From Cupriavidus basilensis (GTDB lineage: Bacteria; Pseudomonadota; Gammaproteobacteria; Burkholderiales; Burkholderiaceae): 64,000 bases of DNA. The stretch is from contig NZ_CP062804.1 of assembly GCF_008801925.2 (NCBI RefSeq), forward strand, positions 1,984,001 through 2,048,000. The letters run 5' to 3'. A program made the position numbers and the translations under genes. Position 1 is the stretch's first letter. Each line of letters starts with the position of its first letter. The notes beneath the pieces were generated by a model. That model was not told the DNA's origin and ran no database searches. It was given only the letters and a program-made list of their open reading frames with translations. Of this stretch, positions 53,410 to 61,870 are shown piece by piece.

Positions 53410-54333
53410 TCAGCCGGGCGGGCTGGCTCCTGTCTGGCGTTCGGCCTTGGGTGAGGCGTCGTCGTCGCCGGCAAGATAGCCTTGCAGGTAACGCGCGCCT
53501 TCGTTTATCCACACCTGACATCGGTCGTGGGACACTTCCACGCCGGCGCCACAGGCACCGGGCATGATCTGGACCTGCGCCGGCACACTGGCCGTCTGCA
53601 GGCGGCTGACGAAGGCTTCGCCTTCGGCGCGCAAGGCATCTTCTTCCGCCACCTGCACAAAGGTGGGCGGCAGGCCGGCCAGCCGCGAAGCCAGCGCCGG
53701 GGCCGCGTAGGGATGCACGCTGGCGGCCGGGGTCGGCAGGTAATCGCGGTAGTAGCCCGCCAGGCGCTGGAGCATTTCCAGCGGCACGCTGCGCCCGCCC
53801 TGCCCGACCGAGCACGAGGCGTGCTGCAGGCACGGATCGGTGACCGGGCGGATCAGCCACTGCGCGCGCGGCTCGGGCAAGCCGCGGTCGCGCAGCATCT
53901 GCGACAGCGCGATCGCCAGGTTGCCACCGGCTTCTTCGCCCACCAGGGCAAAGCGCTGCTTATCCACCTTCAGGCGCCGCGCATGGCGCAGTACCCATTC
54001 GGCGGTATGAAACACGTCCTCCGGCGCCGCCGGGAACGGAAAATCGGGGGCCAGCGAATACGCCGGGGTGACCACCACCGCAGGCACCGTCACAGCCAGC
54101 GAGCGCGCCAGGCGCTGGGATTTGTCCGGGCTGCCTTCCACAAAGCCGCCCGCATGCAGGTAGATCAGCCACGGCAGCAACGGTGCGGCCTTACCCTCCG
54201 GATAGCCCGGCGGGTAATTCAGGCGCACCGCGATAGTGCGCCCGCAGCTCTCCACCGTGTGCTCGGTCACTCGCCCCTCGGCCAGTTCGGCTGCTAAGGC
54301 TGCTGCTGCGGCTTTCGATTGCGAGGGCGACAT
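53410..54333 (-). CDS. HSL-family alpha/beta hydrolase fold protein, catalytically impaired
   Basis: A 307-residue member of the hormone-sensitive-lipase fold. The oxyanion motif is HAGGFVEGS (residues 60-68), and the Asp is kept (EEDALR, Asp232). The nucleophile elbow, normally GDSAGG, is GEEAGG: the serine is Glu134. The His of the usual PGMIHGF is Gly262 (PGACGAG). Two of three triad residues are gone, so classical esterase activity is unlikely. ATG 54333 is chosen from the fold; a longer frame exists. It is divergent from a LysR gene, which may control it. The 54334-54628 gap holds no other gene. Confidence 0.8.
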   Translation of the reverse strand: MSPSQSKAAAAALAAELAEGRVTEHTVESCGRTIAVRLNYPPGYPEGKAAPLLPWLIYLHAGGFVEGSPDKSQRLARSLAVTVPAVVVTPAYSLAPDFPFPAAPEDVFHTAEWVLRHARRLKVDKQRFALVGEEAGGNLAIALSQMLRDRGLPEPRAQWLIRPVTDPCLQHASCSVGQGGRSVPLEMLQRLAGYYRDYLPTPAASVHPYAAPALASRLAGLPPTFVQVAEEDALRAEGEAFVSRLQTASVPAQVQIMPGACGAGVEVSHDRCQVWINEGARYLQGYLAGDDDASPKAERQTGASPPG

Positions 54334-54628
54334 GTCGGTCACGTGCGGCGCGAGGGCGACGCATCCATTGCATATTGCGATGCAGCGAATTATGGTGGTT
54401 GATGAAGGTGGGATAAAGCGAGGCTTTACCAATGCACTGTTTCTCCGGTGAAATAATCGGGCATGTGGCGTCCAGGAAACCCTTTGCTGTGCAAGGTCAT
54501 CCATTTTGTGCTCCACTCCCGCACTTGCGCAGCCGCGCAAGCCGTCATGAGCCATGCCGGGCCGCGCCCCACCCGGGTGCCTGTCCCGCCAGCCAGACCT
54601 GCCTGTTACCTTACCCAGGGGAGTGAAC

Positions 54629-55585
54629 ATGGATCGTCTCGTATCAATGCAGGCCTTCACCCGCGTGGTGGATGTCGGCAGCTTTGCGCGCGCGGCGGAG
54701 GCCATGGACCTGCCCAAGGCCACCCTCACCCGGCTGATCCAGAACCTGGAAACCCATCTCGGCGTGAAGCTGCTGCACCGGACCACCCGGCGCATCAGCG
54801 TGACCACCGACGGCGCCGCCTATTACGAGCGCTGCGTGCGGATCCTGGCGGACGTGGAAGAGGCCGAGCAATCCCTCACCCACCAGAACAACACGCCGCG
54901 CGGCACGCTGTGCGTGGACACCACCGCCGGGCTTGCGCAGCTGGTGCTGATCCCCAAGCTGCACGAGTTTTTTGCCGCCTACCCCGAGCTCAAGATGGAA
55001 CTCACCATCAACGGCAAGCCCATCGACCTGCTCAAGGAAGGCGTGGACGTGGTGCTGCGCGTGGGCGACCCGGTCGACGACACCATGGTGGCGCGCCGCA
55101 TTGGCCAGCTGCGGCTGGGGCTCTACGCCTCGCCGGTCTATCTCAAGCGCAACGGCACGCCCACCCAGCCCAGCGAACTGACGCAGCACCGGGCCGTGAA
55201 CTACCTGTCCAACCGCACCGGCCGCGAAATACCGTGGCCGCTCGGGCAAGGCGAGCAGCGCACGGAAATGCTGCTGCCCTCGTCCATTTCCACCAACGAC
55301 GGCGACGTCTACCTGAGCTGCGCGCTGGAAAGCCACGGCATCGCCCGCATCTCGCGTGCCATGGCCCTGCCCTATGTGGAAAGCGGCCGGCTGGTCGAAG
55401 TCCTGCCCGACTGGCCCACGGACTCGTTGCCGATCGCCGCGATGTATCCGCAAAACCGCCACCTGTCGGCCAAGGTGCGCGTGTTCGTCAACTGGGTGGC
55501 CGAGCTGTTCGCGCACCATCCGCAGTTTGGCGAGACCCAGGCGGGGCAGCCTCAGCCGTCCCGCCAACCCAAACTGGCGGCCTGA
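54629..55585 (+). CDS. LysR-family regulator
   Basis: A 318-residue LysR regulator. The HTH is FARAAEAMDLPKATLTRLIQNLE, followed by LLHRTTRRISVTTDG typical of the CrgA/DsdC-like group. ATG 54629 has AGGGGAG 6 nt upstream. It is divergent from the esterase-like gene and 1.4 kb from the efflux operon, either of which might be its target. Confidence 0.87.
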   Translation: MDRLVSMQAFTRVVDVGSFARAAEAMDLPKATLTRLIQNLETHLGVKLLHRTTRRISVTTDGAAYYERCVRILADVEEAEQSLTHQNNTPRGTLCVDTTAGLAQLVLIPKLHEFFAAYPELKMELTINGKPIDLLKEGVDVVLRVGDPVDDTMVARRIGQLRLGLYASPVYLKRNGTPTQPSELTQHRAVNYLSNRTGREIPWPLGQGEQRTEMLLPSSISTNDGDVYLSCALESHGIARISRAMALPYVESGRLVEVLPDWPTDSLPIAAMYPQNRHLSAKVRVFVNWVAELFAHHPQFGETQAGQPQPSRQPKLAA

Positions 55586-55618
55586 GCGCAACACGGGCGT
55601 ACTGCGCACTGGCACCGG

Positions 55619-56092
55619 CTACACCGCGCCGGAGGATGCGGCGGACGCAGAGAAGGTTGAGCCCTGCGCCACGGCCAGCGCCTCCACCTCGAACAACATC
55701 CCGTCAAGCGCCAGCCGCGGCACCGGAATCAAGGTGCACGCCGGCTTGGGCGCATCGCCCCAGGCCCGCTCCACCGCCGCCACCAGCACGGCCAGGCGTG
55801 CCTCGTCGTGATCCACAACCAGCACGGTCAGCTTGGCCACATGGCGCAGTTGCGCGCCCGCAGCGGCCAGCGCCACGCCCAGGTTGTCGAACGCCTGGCG
55901 CACCTGCGCCTCGAAACTGTCCGGCAGGCTGCCATCCGCAAGCTCCCCACCCTGCCCGGCCACGCAGACAAGGCCCGCGCCGGGCGCGACCATCGCCACA
56001 TGGGAGTAACCGTTGGCGCTGGGATCATAGAGACCAAGCGGATTAAGCATGGTGAGCTGACGCGATGCGTGTTGGGTACGAGTGGCTTGCAT
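55619..56092 (-). CDS. RidA family protein (YjgF/YER057c/UK114)
   Basis: A 157-residue RidA-like protein. VAGQGGELADGS, VRQAFDNLGVALAAAGA, and VEALAVA match the family, but the imine-contacting Arg of true RidA (in the CTLIPVPRLALDG segment) appears shifted, so this is a subfamily member. True RidA deaminates reactive enamines. It starts 150 bp from a divergent cysteine-rich regulator. Confidence 0.8.
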   Translation of the reverse strand: MQATRTQHASRQLTMLNPLGLYDPSANGYSHVAMVAPGAGLVCVAGQGGELADGSLPDSFEAQVRQAFDNLGVALAAAGAQLRHVAKLTVLVVDHDEARLAVLVAAVERAWGDAPKPACTLIPVPRLALDGMLFEVEALAVAQGSTFSASAASSGAV

Positions 56093-56200
56093 GGGACGAT
56101 TTCCTTGATAGACAGCACTGAGTCAGCACCGAGACAGCGTTGAGACAGCAACAATCGGCTTGGCCGGATGCAGGGCAGGCTCGACATTGCCGCCCGCCTG

Positions 56201-56234
56201 CCCTAATATCCAAGATAGTTTTTGGATATTAGGG
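56201..56234. promoter_or_regulatory. Perfect 13-bp inverted repeat operator
   Basis: CCCTAATATCCAA (56201-56213), an 8-bp spacer and TTGGATATTAGGG (56222-56234). It ends 7 bp before the regulator start and lies in the divergent promoter region with ridA, so it is the likely autoregulatory site. It would occlude the ribosome site if folded in RNA. Confidence 0.82.
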
Positions 56235-56241
56235 TGCGCCC

Positions 56242-56901
56242 ATGAATTATGCAAACAATAACTTGGATAACCCTACGGGGTCTCCGGGTGATCGCATCCT
56301 GTTCCTGCTGAAGACCAAGGGCGCGGCATCGACCACGCAGATCGCCCAGGCGCTAGGCGGCACCGCCGAGGCCGCGCGCCAGCAGGTGCAGAAGCTGCTC
56401 GCCGCCGGGCTGGTCGAGGGCCGCCAGCAAAGCGCCAGCGGCGCAGGCCGGCCGCGCCAGGATTGGGCCCTCACCGCCAGCGGGCACGGCCGCTTTCCCG
56501 ATACGCACGCGCAACTCACCATCCAGTTGATCGGATCGGTGCGGCAGTTGTTCGGCGAGCAAGGCATGGACAAGCTGATCGGCCAGCGCGAGTCCGAAAC
56601 CCGCGCGCAATATCTCGCAGCAGTCGCCGGCCAGGGCGAGTTGCAGCAGCGGCTGGCCACGCTCGCCGCGCTGCGCCACGCCGAAGGCTACATGGCGCGC
56701 CTTGAGCAAGACGGCAAGGACTGGCTGCTGATCGAAGACCATTGCCCGATCTGCGCCGCTGCGCAGACCTGCCAGGGGTTCTGCCGGGCCGAGCTGCGGA
56801 TCTTCCAGGAGGTCGTCGGGGCGCAAGCCACCGTCACTCGCGAAGAGCATCTGCTAAGCAACGCGCGGCGCTGCGTCTATCGGGTCAGCGCCACGGCATA
56901 G
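56242..56901 (+). CDS. SufR-like winged-helix regulator with cysteine cluster
   Basis: A 219-residue regulator. The winged helix is ASTTQIAQALGGTAEAARQQVQKLLAAGLV (residues 29-58), with a wing SGAGRPRQDWALT. The C-terminal half holds Cys168, Cys171, Cys177, Cys181 and Cys211 within HCPIC..TCQGFC..RRC, the pattern of SufR-like Fe-S-sensing repressors. A cluster probably senses oxidative stress or iron. It abuts a 13-bp perfect inverted repeat, its probable site. No suf genes are near. Confidence 0.8.
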   Translation: MNYANNNLDNPTGSPGDRILFLLKTKGAASTTQIAQALGGTAEAARQQVQKLLAAGLVEGRQQSASGAGRPRQDWALTASGHGRFPDTHAQLTIQLIGSVRQLFGEQGMDKLIGQRESETRAQYLAAVAGQGELQQRLATLAALRHAEGYMARLEQDGKDWLLIEDHCPICAAAQTCQGFCRAELRIFQEVVGAQATVTREEHLLSNARRCVYRVSATA

Positions 56902-57101
56902 GTGCCATAGGCTGGTGCTAGCGTGGATTGGCCACCCCCGGCCGCCAGTGCTATCTCGCTGCGCAGCCACGGGCGCCGTGCCGCGCCAGCCGATTCGAAA
57001 TCCCCCGTAACACCTGCAAAAACGCCTTGCCGGTAACAAGGCTGCGAGTGCTAGGATAAGCATGTGACCTCCCCGGCGGACAGCGCCGTTGGAGCGTTAC
57101 A

Positions 57102-57125
57102 TGCAGTACGTCCTGCAGTACGTCC
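57102..57125. repeat. Tandem 12-bp direct repeat upstream of pstS-like gene
   Basis: Two adjacent perfect copies of TGCAGTACGTCC, followed by a related TACG-rich stretch, 65-88 bp before the PstS-like start. It could be a regulator site, but it does not look like a Pho box. The rest of 56902-57189 shows nothing. Confidence 0.55.
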
Positions 57126-57189
57126 AATACGGGCGTACGTGCACCAAGTGTAAGTGCGCCGTTCACTGACATGCCTGGGAGATTGCAAA

Positions 57190-58233
57190 ATGACTCCAAC
57201 CCTCTTTTGGCAAAATGTGAAGCGCAGCGCCACGCTCACCATTCTGCTCGGCAGCCTGTTCGCCGGCTGTGCGCTGCCCGCGCACGCGGGCGATATCACC
57301 GGCGCTGGCTCCACCTTCGTCTATCCGCTGCTGGTGAAATGGGCGGCCACCTACTACGCCAAGACCGGCCAGCAGGTGAACTACCAGCCCACCGGCTCGG
57401 GCAACGGCATCCGGCAGATCAAGGCGGCCAATGTCACGTTCGGCGCCTCCGACATGCCACTCAAGCCAGATGAATTACGCGCAGCCGGGCTGGTCCAGTT
57501 TCCGGTGGTTGTCGGTGGCGTGGTGCCGATTGTCAACCTGGATGGCGTGGCCCCGGGCCAGATCCGCTTTACCGGCCAACTGCTGGCGGATATCTACCTT
57601 GGCAAGATCGCCAACTGGGACGACCCGGCCATCAGCGCGATCAACCCCGGCATCCACTTCCCGAATCAAAAGATCCTGGTCGTGCATCGCAGCGACAGCT
57701 CCGGCACAACCTTCAACTGGGCCGATTACCTGTCCAAGGTCAGCGACGAATGGAAAGGCAGCGTGGGCTCGGGCACCACTGTCAAATGGCCGGCAGGTGT
57801 CGGCGCCAACGGCAACGAGGGCGTGGCCACCTACATCAAGAATGTCAAAGGGGCGATCGGCTATGTCGAGCTGACTTACGCACTGCAACGCAAGCTGCCC
57901 TACACGGCCGTGCGAAACCGGGACGGCGAGTTTATCGAGCCCGCGCGGGAGAGCTTCAGCGCAGCGGTAGCATCCGCGGACTGGAACCAGCACCCCGACT
58001 TCTATCAGGTCATCACGGACGCGCCCGGCACGCAGGCGTGGCCAATTACCGGCGCCGTGTTCGTGATCATGCCAAAAGCCCCGAAGGATCCCGCCAGCGC
58101 CAAAGCCGCACTCGCGTTCTTCCGTTGGGCACTGAATGACGGACAGGCCGATGCGGCGGCAGAACACTACGTGGCGCTACCGCCCGTGCTGGTCAAGCAG
58201 ATCGAAGCCTACTGGGTGGACAACCTGAAGTAA
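57190..58233 (+). CDS. pstS: PstS-type phosphate-binding protein
   Basis: A 347-residue periplasmic phosphate-binding protein. The signal region ends near PAHAG (residue 34). The ligand loop GAGSTFVYPL is at the mature start, followed by SDSSGTTF and GSGTTVKWP. ATG 57190 is chosen. No pstCAB genes follow, so it is an orphan or accessory copy. Confidence 0.9.
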   Translation: MTPTLFWQNVKRSATLTILLGSLFAGCALPAHAGDITGAGSTFVYPLLVKWAATYYAKTGQQVNYQPTGSGNGIRQIKAANVTFGASDMPLKPDELRAAGLVQFPVVVGGVVPIVNLDGVAPGQIRFTGQLLADIYLGKIANWDDPAISAINPGIHFPNQKILVVHRSDSSGTTFNWADYLSKVSDEWKGSVGSGTTVKWPAGVGANGNEGVATYIKNVKGAIGYVELTYALQRKLPYTAVRNRDGEFIEPARESFSAAVASADWNQHPDFYQVITDAPGTQAWPITGAVFVIMPKAPKDPASAKAALAFFRWALNDGQADAAAEHYVALPPVLVKQIEAYWVDNLK

Positions 58234-58295
58234 GTGCGAGCAGCGAGTTCGGGATGCCCTGCGCTGCAGCGGGTTCCCGGTTTCCCGGCTTCCGC

Positions 58296-58550
58296 TCAGT
58301 GCTCCGTAGCGCCGGCGTGGGCACTCCAGTCGATATGGTCCGAGAGATAGTGCCTGTACGCGTACTCGACATCGGCGTCGGCGTCTTCATGGGCCTGGAG
58401 CGGATTGTCCCTGCACATGGGGCAAGTGTGGCGTGATGACGCTTGCGTCTGCGTGCCCTCCATCATGGTCACAAACCCTCTGTAACGCCCCCAGGGCAAT
58501 TCCTCGACAGAAGTGACGAGGAACAAATCGCCGCGCTGATACGTTGCCAT
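58296..58550 (-). CDS. Hypothetical protein with CxxC motif
   Basis: An 84-residue protein that I do not recognise. It has a C-P-M-C motif (residues 43-46) in the middle of SRHTCPMCRDNP and an acidic C-terminal half (AHEDADADVEYAYRH). GC and codon use are ordinary. It may be a small regulator or metal-binding protein. Confidence 0.6.
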   Translation of the reverse strand: MATYQRGDLFLVTSVEELPWGRYRGFVTMMEGTQTQASSRHTCPMCRDNPLQAHEDADADVEYAYRHYLSDHIDWSAHAGATEH

Positions 58551-58639
58551 GGCTGCACTCCTGCATGCTGAACGGGGACATTCATTCTAGCAACGGCTTG
58601 CGCGATGGCAACCCCGGTTTGGCAGCCTAGAAGCCGAGG

Positions 58640-59458
58640 TTACTCAAGCGCCGCTGGCGCGTCCTCTTGCGCCCCTTCCTGCGCCAGCTTGCACTGGCGA
58701 TCCAGGAAATCGCTGGCGTGGCCGTTGCTGCCAGCCTCACGATCGACCGGCTGGTCCACGATGACAAAGCCACCCGTGCCCGCGGCATCCGCCACATAGG
58801 TGACAAACACGCCCCGGTCCGGCACGACTGACGCCGCCGCGCCAAGCCGCTGCTTGATGAGCAGGAATGGATTGACGGGCATCGCCGCTCCCGGCGAAGG
58901 CACGAACACCGCCTGCACCGGCTTGCCCATGAACCGCAGCGCCGTCCAGGTGGTCCCGATACGCGCGCTCGCGCCGGCGACAAAGTCCCTGGCATCCCGG
59001 CTGATGCAGTCCAGATGGATATGCATCTGCTCCTGGCTGCGCGCCGCCTTAGCATTGATCGCCAGCCCCAGGATGCCATCGGGCAACGGCCGCCCGCGTG
59101 CCTGCCCGACAAACCGCCTGGCGTCCCAGCCGAATGCCCACGGGTTCGCCCCACCGTCCTCCCAGACGCCGGGTTCCTCCACACCAGTCACGCGATGATC
59201 CGGAATGACGAGAAAATGCGAGCGGCCGATAGCATCCTTGTAGAGCACCAGGCCTTTTTCACGATCCACCAACACGCAATCGGGGTGATGCCGCGCGCCG
59301 GGTGCCAGGCAGCGCGCCTGCACGTTACGCCACAGCCCGTCCTTGGCAAACAACGCAAGAAGCCCGACGTCCGCATCGGCCCAGGCACTTGGCGCCATGC
59401 AAAGCACCAGCAGCATGGCCAATCGCCGCGCCGTGGCACCAAAAACAAAAAGAGCCAT
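58640..59458 (-). CDS. cdh: CDP-diacylglycerol pyrophosphatase (Cdh)
   Basis: A 272-residue protein of the Cdh family that hydrolyses CDP-diacylglycerol to CMP and phosphatidate. A signal or anchor segment (residues 1-32, ending SAWAD) leads to the HIT-like core with GLAINAKAARSQEQMHIHLDC and a late FVIVDQP strand. ATG 59458 gives a signal peptide, but this start codon lies in the 3' arm of an intrinsic-terminator hairpin (59440-59472); an alternative internal ATG is 59416. The longer frame reaches 59683. Confidence 0.82.
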   Translation of the reverse strand: MALFVFGATARRLAMLLVLCMAPSAWADADVGLLALFAKDGLWRNVQARCLAPGARHHPDCVLVDREKGLVLYKDAIGRSHFLVIPDHRVTGVEEPGVWEDGGANPWAFGWDARRFVGQARGRPLPDGILGLAINAKAARSQEQMHIHLDCISRDARDFVAGASARIGTTWTALRFMGKPVQAVFVPSPGAAMPVNPFLLIKQRLGAAASVVPDRGVFVTYVADAAGTGGFVIVDQPVDREAGSNGHASDFLDRQCKLAQEGAQEDAPAALE

Positions 59459-59472
59459 CAACCTGATGGCTC
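59440..59472 (-). terminator. Intrinsic terminator overlapping the cdh start
   Basis: On the minus strand GAGCCATCA-GGT-TGATGGCTC (59472-59452) is followed by TTTTTGTTTTT (59451-59441). The cdh ATG is 59458-59456, inside the 3' arm. So a transcript from upstream would either stop here or read through into cdh with a sequestered start. No minus-strand protein gene lies upstream (59473-59840), which suggests an attenuator or a small leader RNA. Confidence 0.7.
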
Positions 59473-59840
59473 CACACCCCGCGAACAAACAAGCCAAGCA
59501 CACCCCTCCCCCAACATCCCCGGCATTCTTGGACGCACGGTGAGACCACAAAGCGAGGGAGAGGCCAACCGACTCGTTACGACGACTACGGCGATCCAGG
59601 CCTGGGGCTGTCGTGGGTATTGGCATTCGGAACTTATGCACCTGAGTCGGTATAGCCTGCATTGTGCAGGACAAATATGGCAAGACGATGGCGTGTTTAT
59701 CGACGCTGCATTCCTATACTAAAGAACGTGCCCCGCCGATTATCAGGCGAGTGCCTGACCAAGCCCTTTCGCCCTTTCGCGACAGGCGACAGCACTGCGC
59801 CGTATCACGCACCGCCGCTTCCTGCCGGGTGGCAGGCAAT

Positions 59841-60086
59841 ATGAAAACCGAATCTCAGTCCTCGATGATCGCCAGGATATCCGAAGCCCTGAAAGTCCCG
59901 GTGGAGGAAGTGGAGCGCGCGTATTTCGCGGCCTGGCACGAGCTTCAGGCCGGCGCCAAGATTCACGACTACCTGGCACTGTTTGCCGCCAGGCGCGTGA
60001 CGGAGGCGTTTCGGAAACAACAGCAATCTTCAGCGCTGCCACCGCCCCCTGTTCCGGCATCGGCCGCGCCGCCGCGCTATGTCTAG
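59841..60086 (+). CDS. DUF3562 family protein
   Basis: An 81-residue protein with the DUF3562 layout ISEALKVPVEEVERAYFAAW and DYLALFAARRVTEAFRK, then a Pro-rich tail. Common in Burkholderiaceae; function unknown. ATG 59841 is chosen over a longer frame without homology. Confidence 0.8.
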   Translation: MKTESQSSMIARISEALKVPVEEVERAYFAAWHELQAGAKIHDYLALFAARRVTEAFRKQQQSSALPPPPVPASAAPPRYV

Positions 60087-60349
60087 CCGCCAAAGGGGCC
60101 GAAGTCATCGCTGGCGCGCGCCGCACCTGAGCTAGAGGGGTGATGGAGCGGCGTTCCTGAGACCACCGGCTTTCTGCGTACCAAACGCCACTTTGTGCGA
60201 TTTTCTCCGCTTGTCCGCGTAGCACGGACACGGACAAGAAACGTGCGAGGCTCAAACGGCGCGCACGCTCTCCCCCGCTATCGATCAGCCCCTATCGAGA
60301 GGACTCTCCTCTTCCTTGTTGTTTGCGTCCGCCTGTCGCGACCCGCTTG

Positions 60350-60449
60350 TATCTATTCATAAGACATCGCGACCCAAGTAAGAGAACACTTCCAAGCCAT
60401 TGATATACAATGAATCCTTGAAATGACTATCTATTCATTATCTATTCAT
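60350..60449. repeat. Three 11-bp direct repeats (TATCTATTCAT) upstream of hipA-like gene
   Basis: TATCTATTCAT occurs at 60350-60360 and as a perfect tandem pair at 60428-60438 and 60439-60449; the last copy includes the AT of the start codon. The layout suggests an autoregulatory operator at the translation start. The rest of 60087-60349 shows nothing. Confidence 0.75.
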
Positions 60450-61773
60450 GCCCGCCCAACCATCCGCCCTGCTGGAAATCCTTAGCGAGGGACCCGCCAA
60501 CGCGGCGAGCTTGTGCCTGCGGCTGAAGATCAGCCAGCCCACGCTGTCCCGCCGTATCGCAGAAGCTGGCGACCGCATTGCGCGTGTTGGCAACGCGCGG
60601 GCTGTGCGGTATCTGGCATGCCGGATTGTGGCGGGGCGGACGCAATTTGCGCTGCACCGTGTTACGGCTGCAGGTCGGATTGAACAGTGGGGCGAGCTGC
60701 TGCCAGTCCATCCAGGCTTTGTCCTACGCCAAAGTGGCGAAGACGACTGCTTGCTGGAAGGCTTGCCATGGTGGCTACAGGACATGCGCCCGCAAGGCTT
60801 TATCGGGCGGCACTGGGTGCGCCACCGTGCCGCTGCGCTAGGTTTGCCAGATGACCTGCTCAATTGGAGCGACGACCATGTGCTGACCGCGCTGGCGGCG
60901 GGAGAGCATGATGTGCCCGGCAATCTGCTGCTGGGTGACGCAAGCCGCTCCGCCTGGCTGGCACACCAGCCGGACAGCATCGCCACGAGTGACCGCGCAC
61001 AGCACTACCCGCGCCTTGCTGCTCAATCCATGGCGGGCGAATTGGTAGGCTCCAGTGCCGGCGGGGAGCAACCCAAATTCGCCGTGCACGTGAATGGGCA
61101 TGCAGTCCTCGTCAAGTTCAGTGCCGCGCAGGACAACGCGATTAGTCAGCGCTGGCGTGACTTGCTGCTGGCGGAGCATCTCGCCCTGCAACAGTTGGCC
61201 AATCACGGCCTGTCCGCCGCAAATAGCGAAGTGCTGGATGTTAACGGCCAGCGCTTCCTGCAGCTATCGCGCTTCGACCGCACCGAGCAGGGTGGTCGGC
61301 GTGGCGTGGTGTCACTGGCCACCCTGGACGCGGAATTCGTCGGGCGAGCTCGCGCGACCTGGCCGGAACTCACCGAAGCACTGCTCAAGCAGGGCCGCAT
61401 TACGGCGCCAGCGCATCAGGATGTCTGCCGGCTATATGCCTTCGGCCGCCTGATCGGCAACAGTGATATGCACAACGGCAACCTTGCCTTTCTGCATGAA
61501 GGCACCATGCCCCTGTCGCAGGCTCCTGCTTATGACATGCTGCCCATGGCCCTGGCCCCGGACCGCAGCGGCGCAATGCGCGACAGCCTGCCCGCGCTCA
61601 CACTGCCCACTCAGCCGCCGGCCAGTGCATGGCACGAAATGCTGCCGTTGGCCCGCGCCTACTGGCGGCGCCTCGCCGAGCACCCGCTGGCCAGTTCAGA
61701 ATTTTCGGACATCGCCGGACGGCAGCAGGCCTGGCTCGACGAAGCCGGTCGGCAGCTCGAGCGGCTGGCCTGA
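60448..61773 (+). CDS. yjjJ: YjjJ/HipH-type HipA-domain protein with N-terminal HTH
   Basis: A 441-residue protein, the length of E. coli YjjJ (HipH). An N-terminal winged helix (ASLCLRLKISQPTLSRRIAEAG, residues 19-40) is fused to a HipA kinase-like fold: ATP loop SSAGGEQPKFAV, catalytic GNSDMHNGNLAF and metal-binding YDMLPM. HipA toxins phosphorylate tRNA synthetases; HipH was described instead as a DNase in E. coli. No separate HipB antitoxin gene is adjacent, so the fused HTH may act as its own regulator. Confidence 0.87.
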   Translation: MPAQPSALLEILSEGPANAASLCLRLKISQPTLSRRIAEAGDRIARVGNARAVRYLACRIVAGRTQFALHRVTAAGRIEQWGELLPVHPGFVLRQSGEDDCLLEGLPWWLQDMRPQGFIGRHWVRHRAAALGLPDDLLNWSDDHVLTALAAGEHDVPGNLLLGDASRSAWLAHQPDSIATSDRAQHYPRLAAQSMAGELVGSSAGGEQPKFAVHVNGHAVLVKFSAAQDNAISQRWRDLLLAEHLALQQLANHGLSAANSEVLDVNGQRFLQLSRFDRTEQGGRRGVVSLATLDAEFVGRARATWPELTEALLKQGRITAPAHQDVCRLYAFGRLIGNSDMHNGNLAFLHEGTMPLSQAPAYDMLPMALAPDRSGAMRDSLPALTLPTQPPASAWHEMLPLARAYWRRLAEHPLASSEFSDIAGRQQAWLDEAGRQLERLA

Positions 61774-61870
61774 GGGCAAACACGCCCGCATGCTCTGGGA
61801 CCACGCCGGCAAAAAAAGCGTGCGTGCTGGAACCCGACGATTCTGCTGTCGAATCACCATTCTCCGAGGC

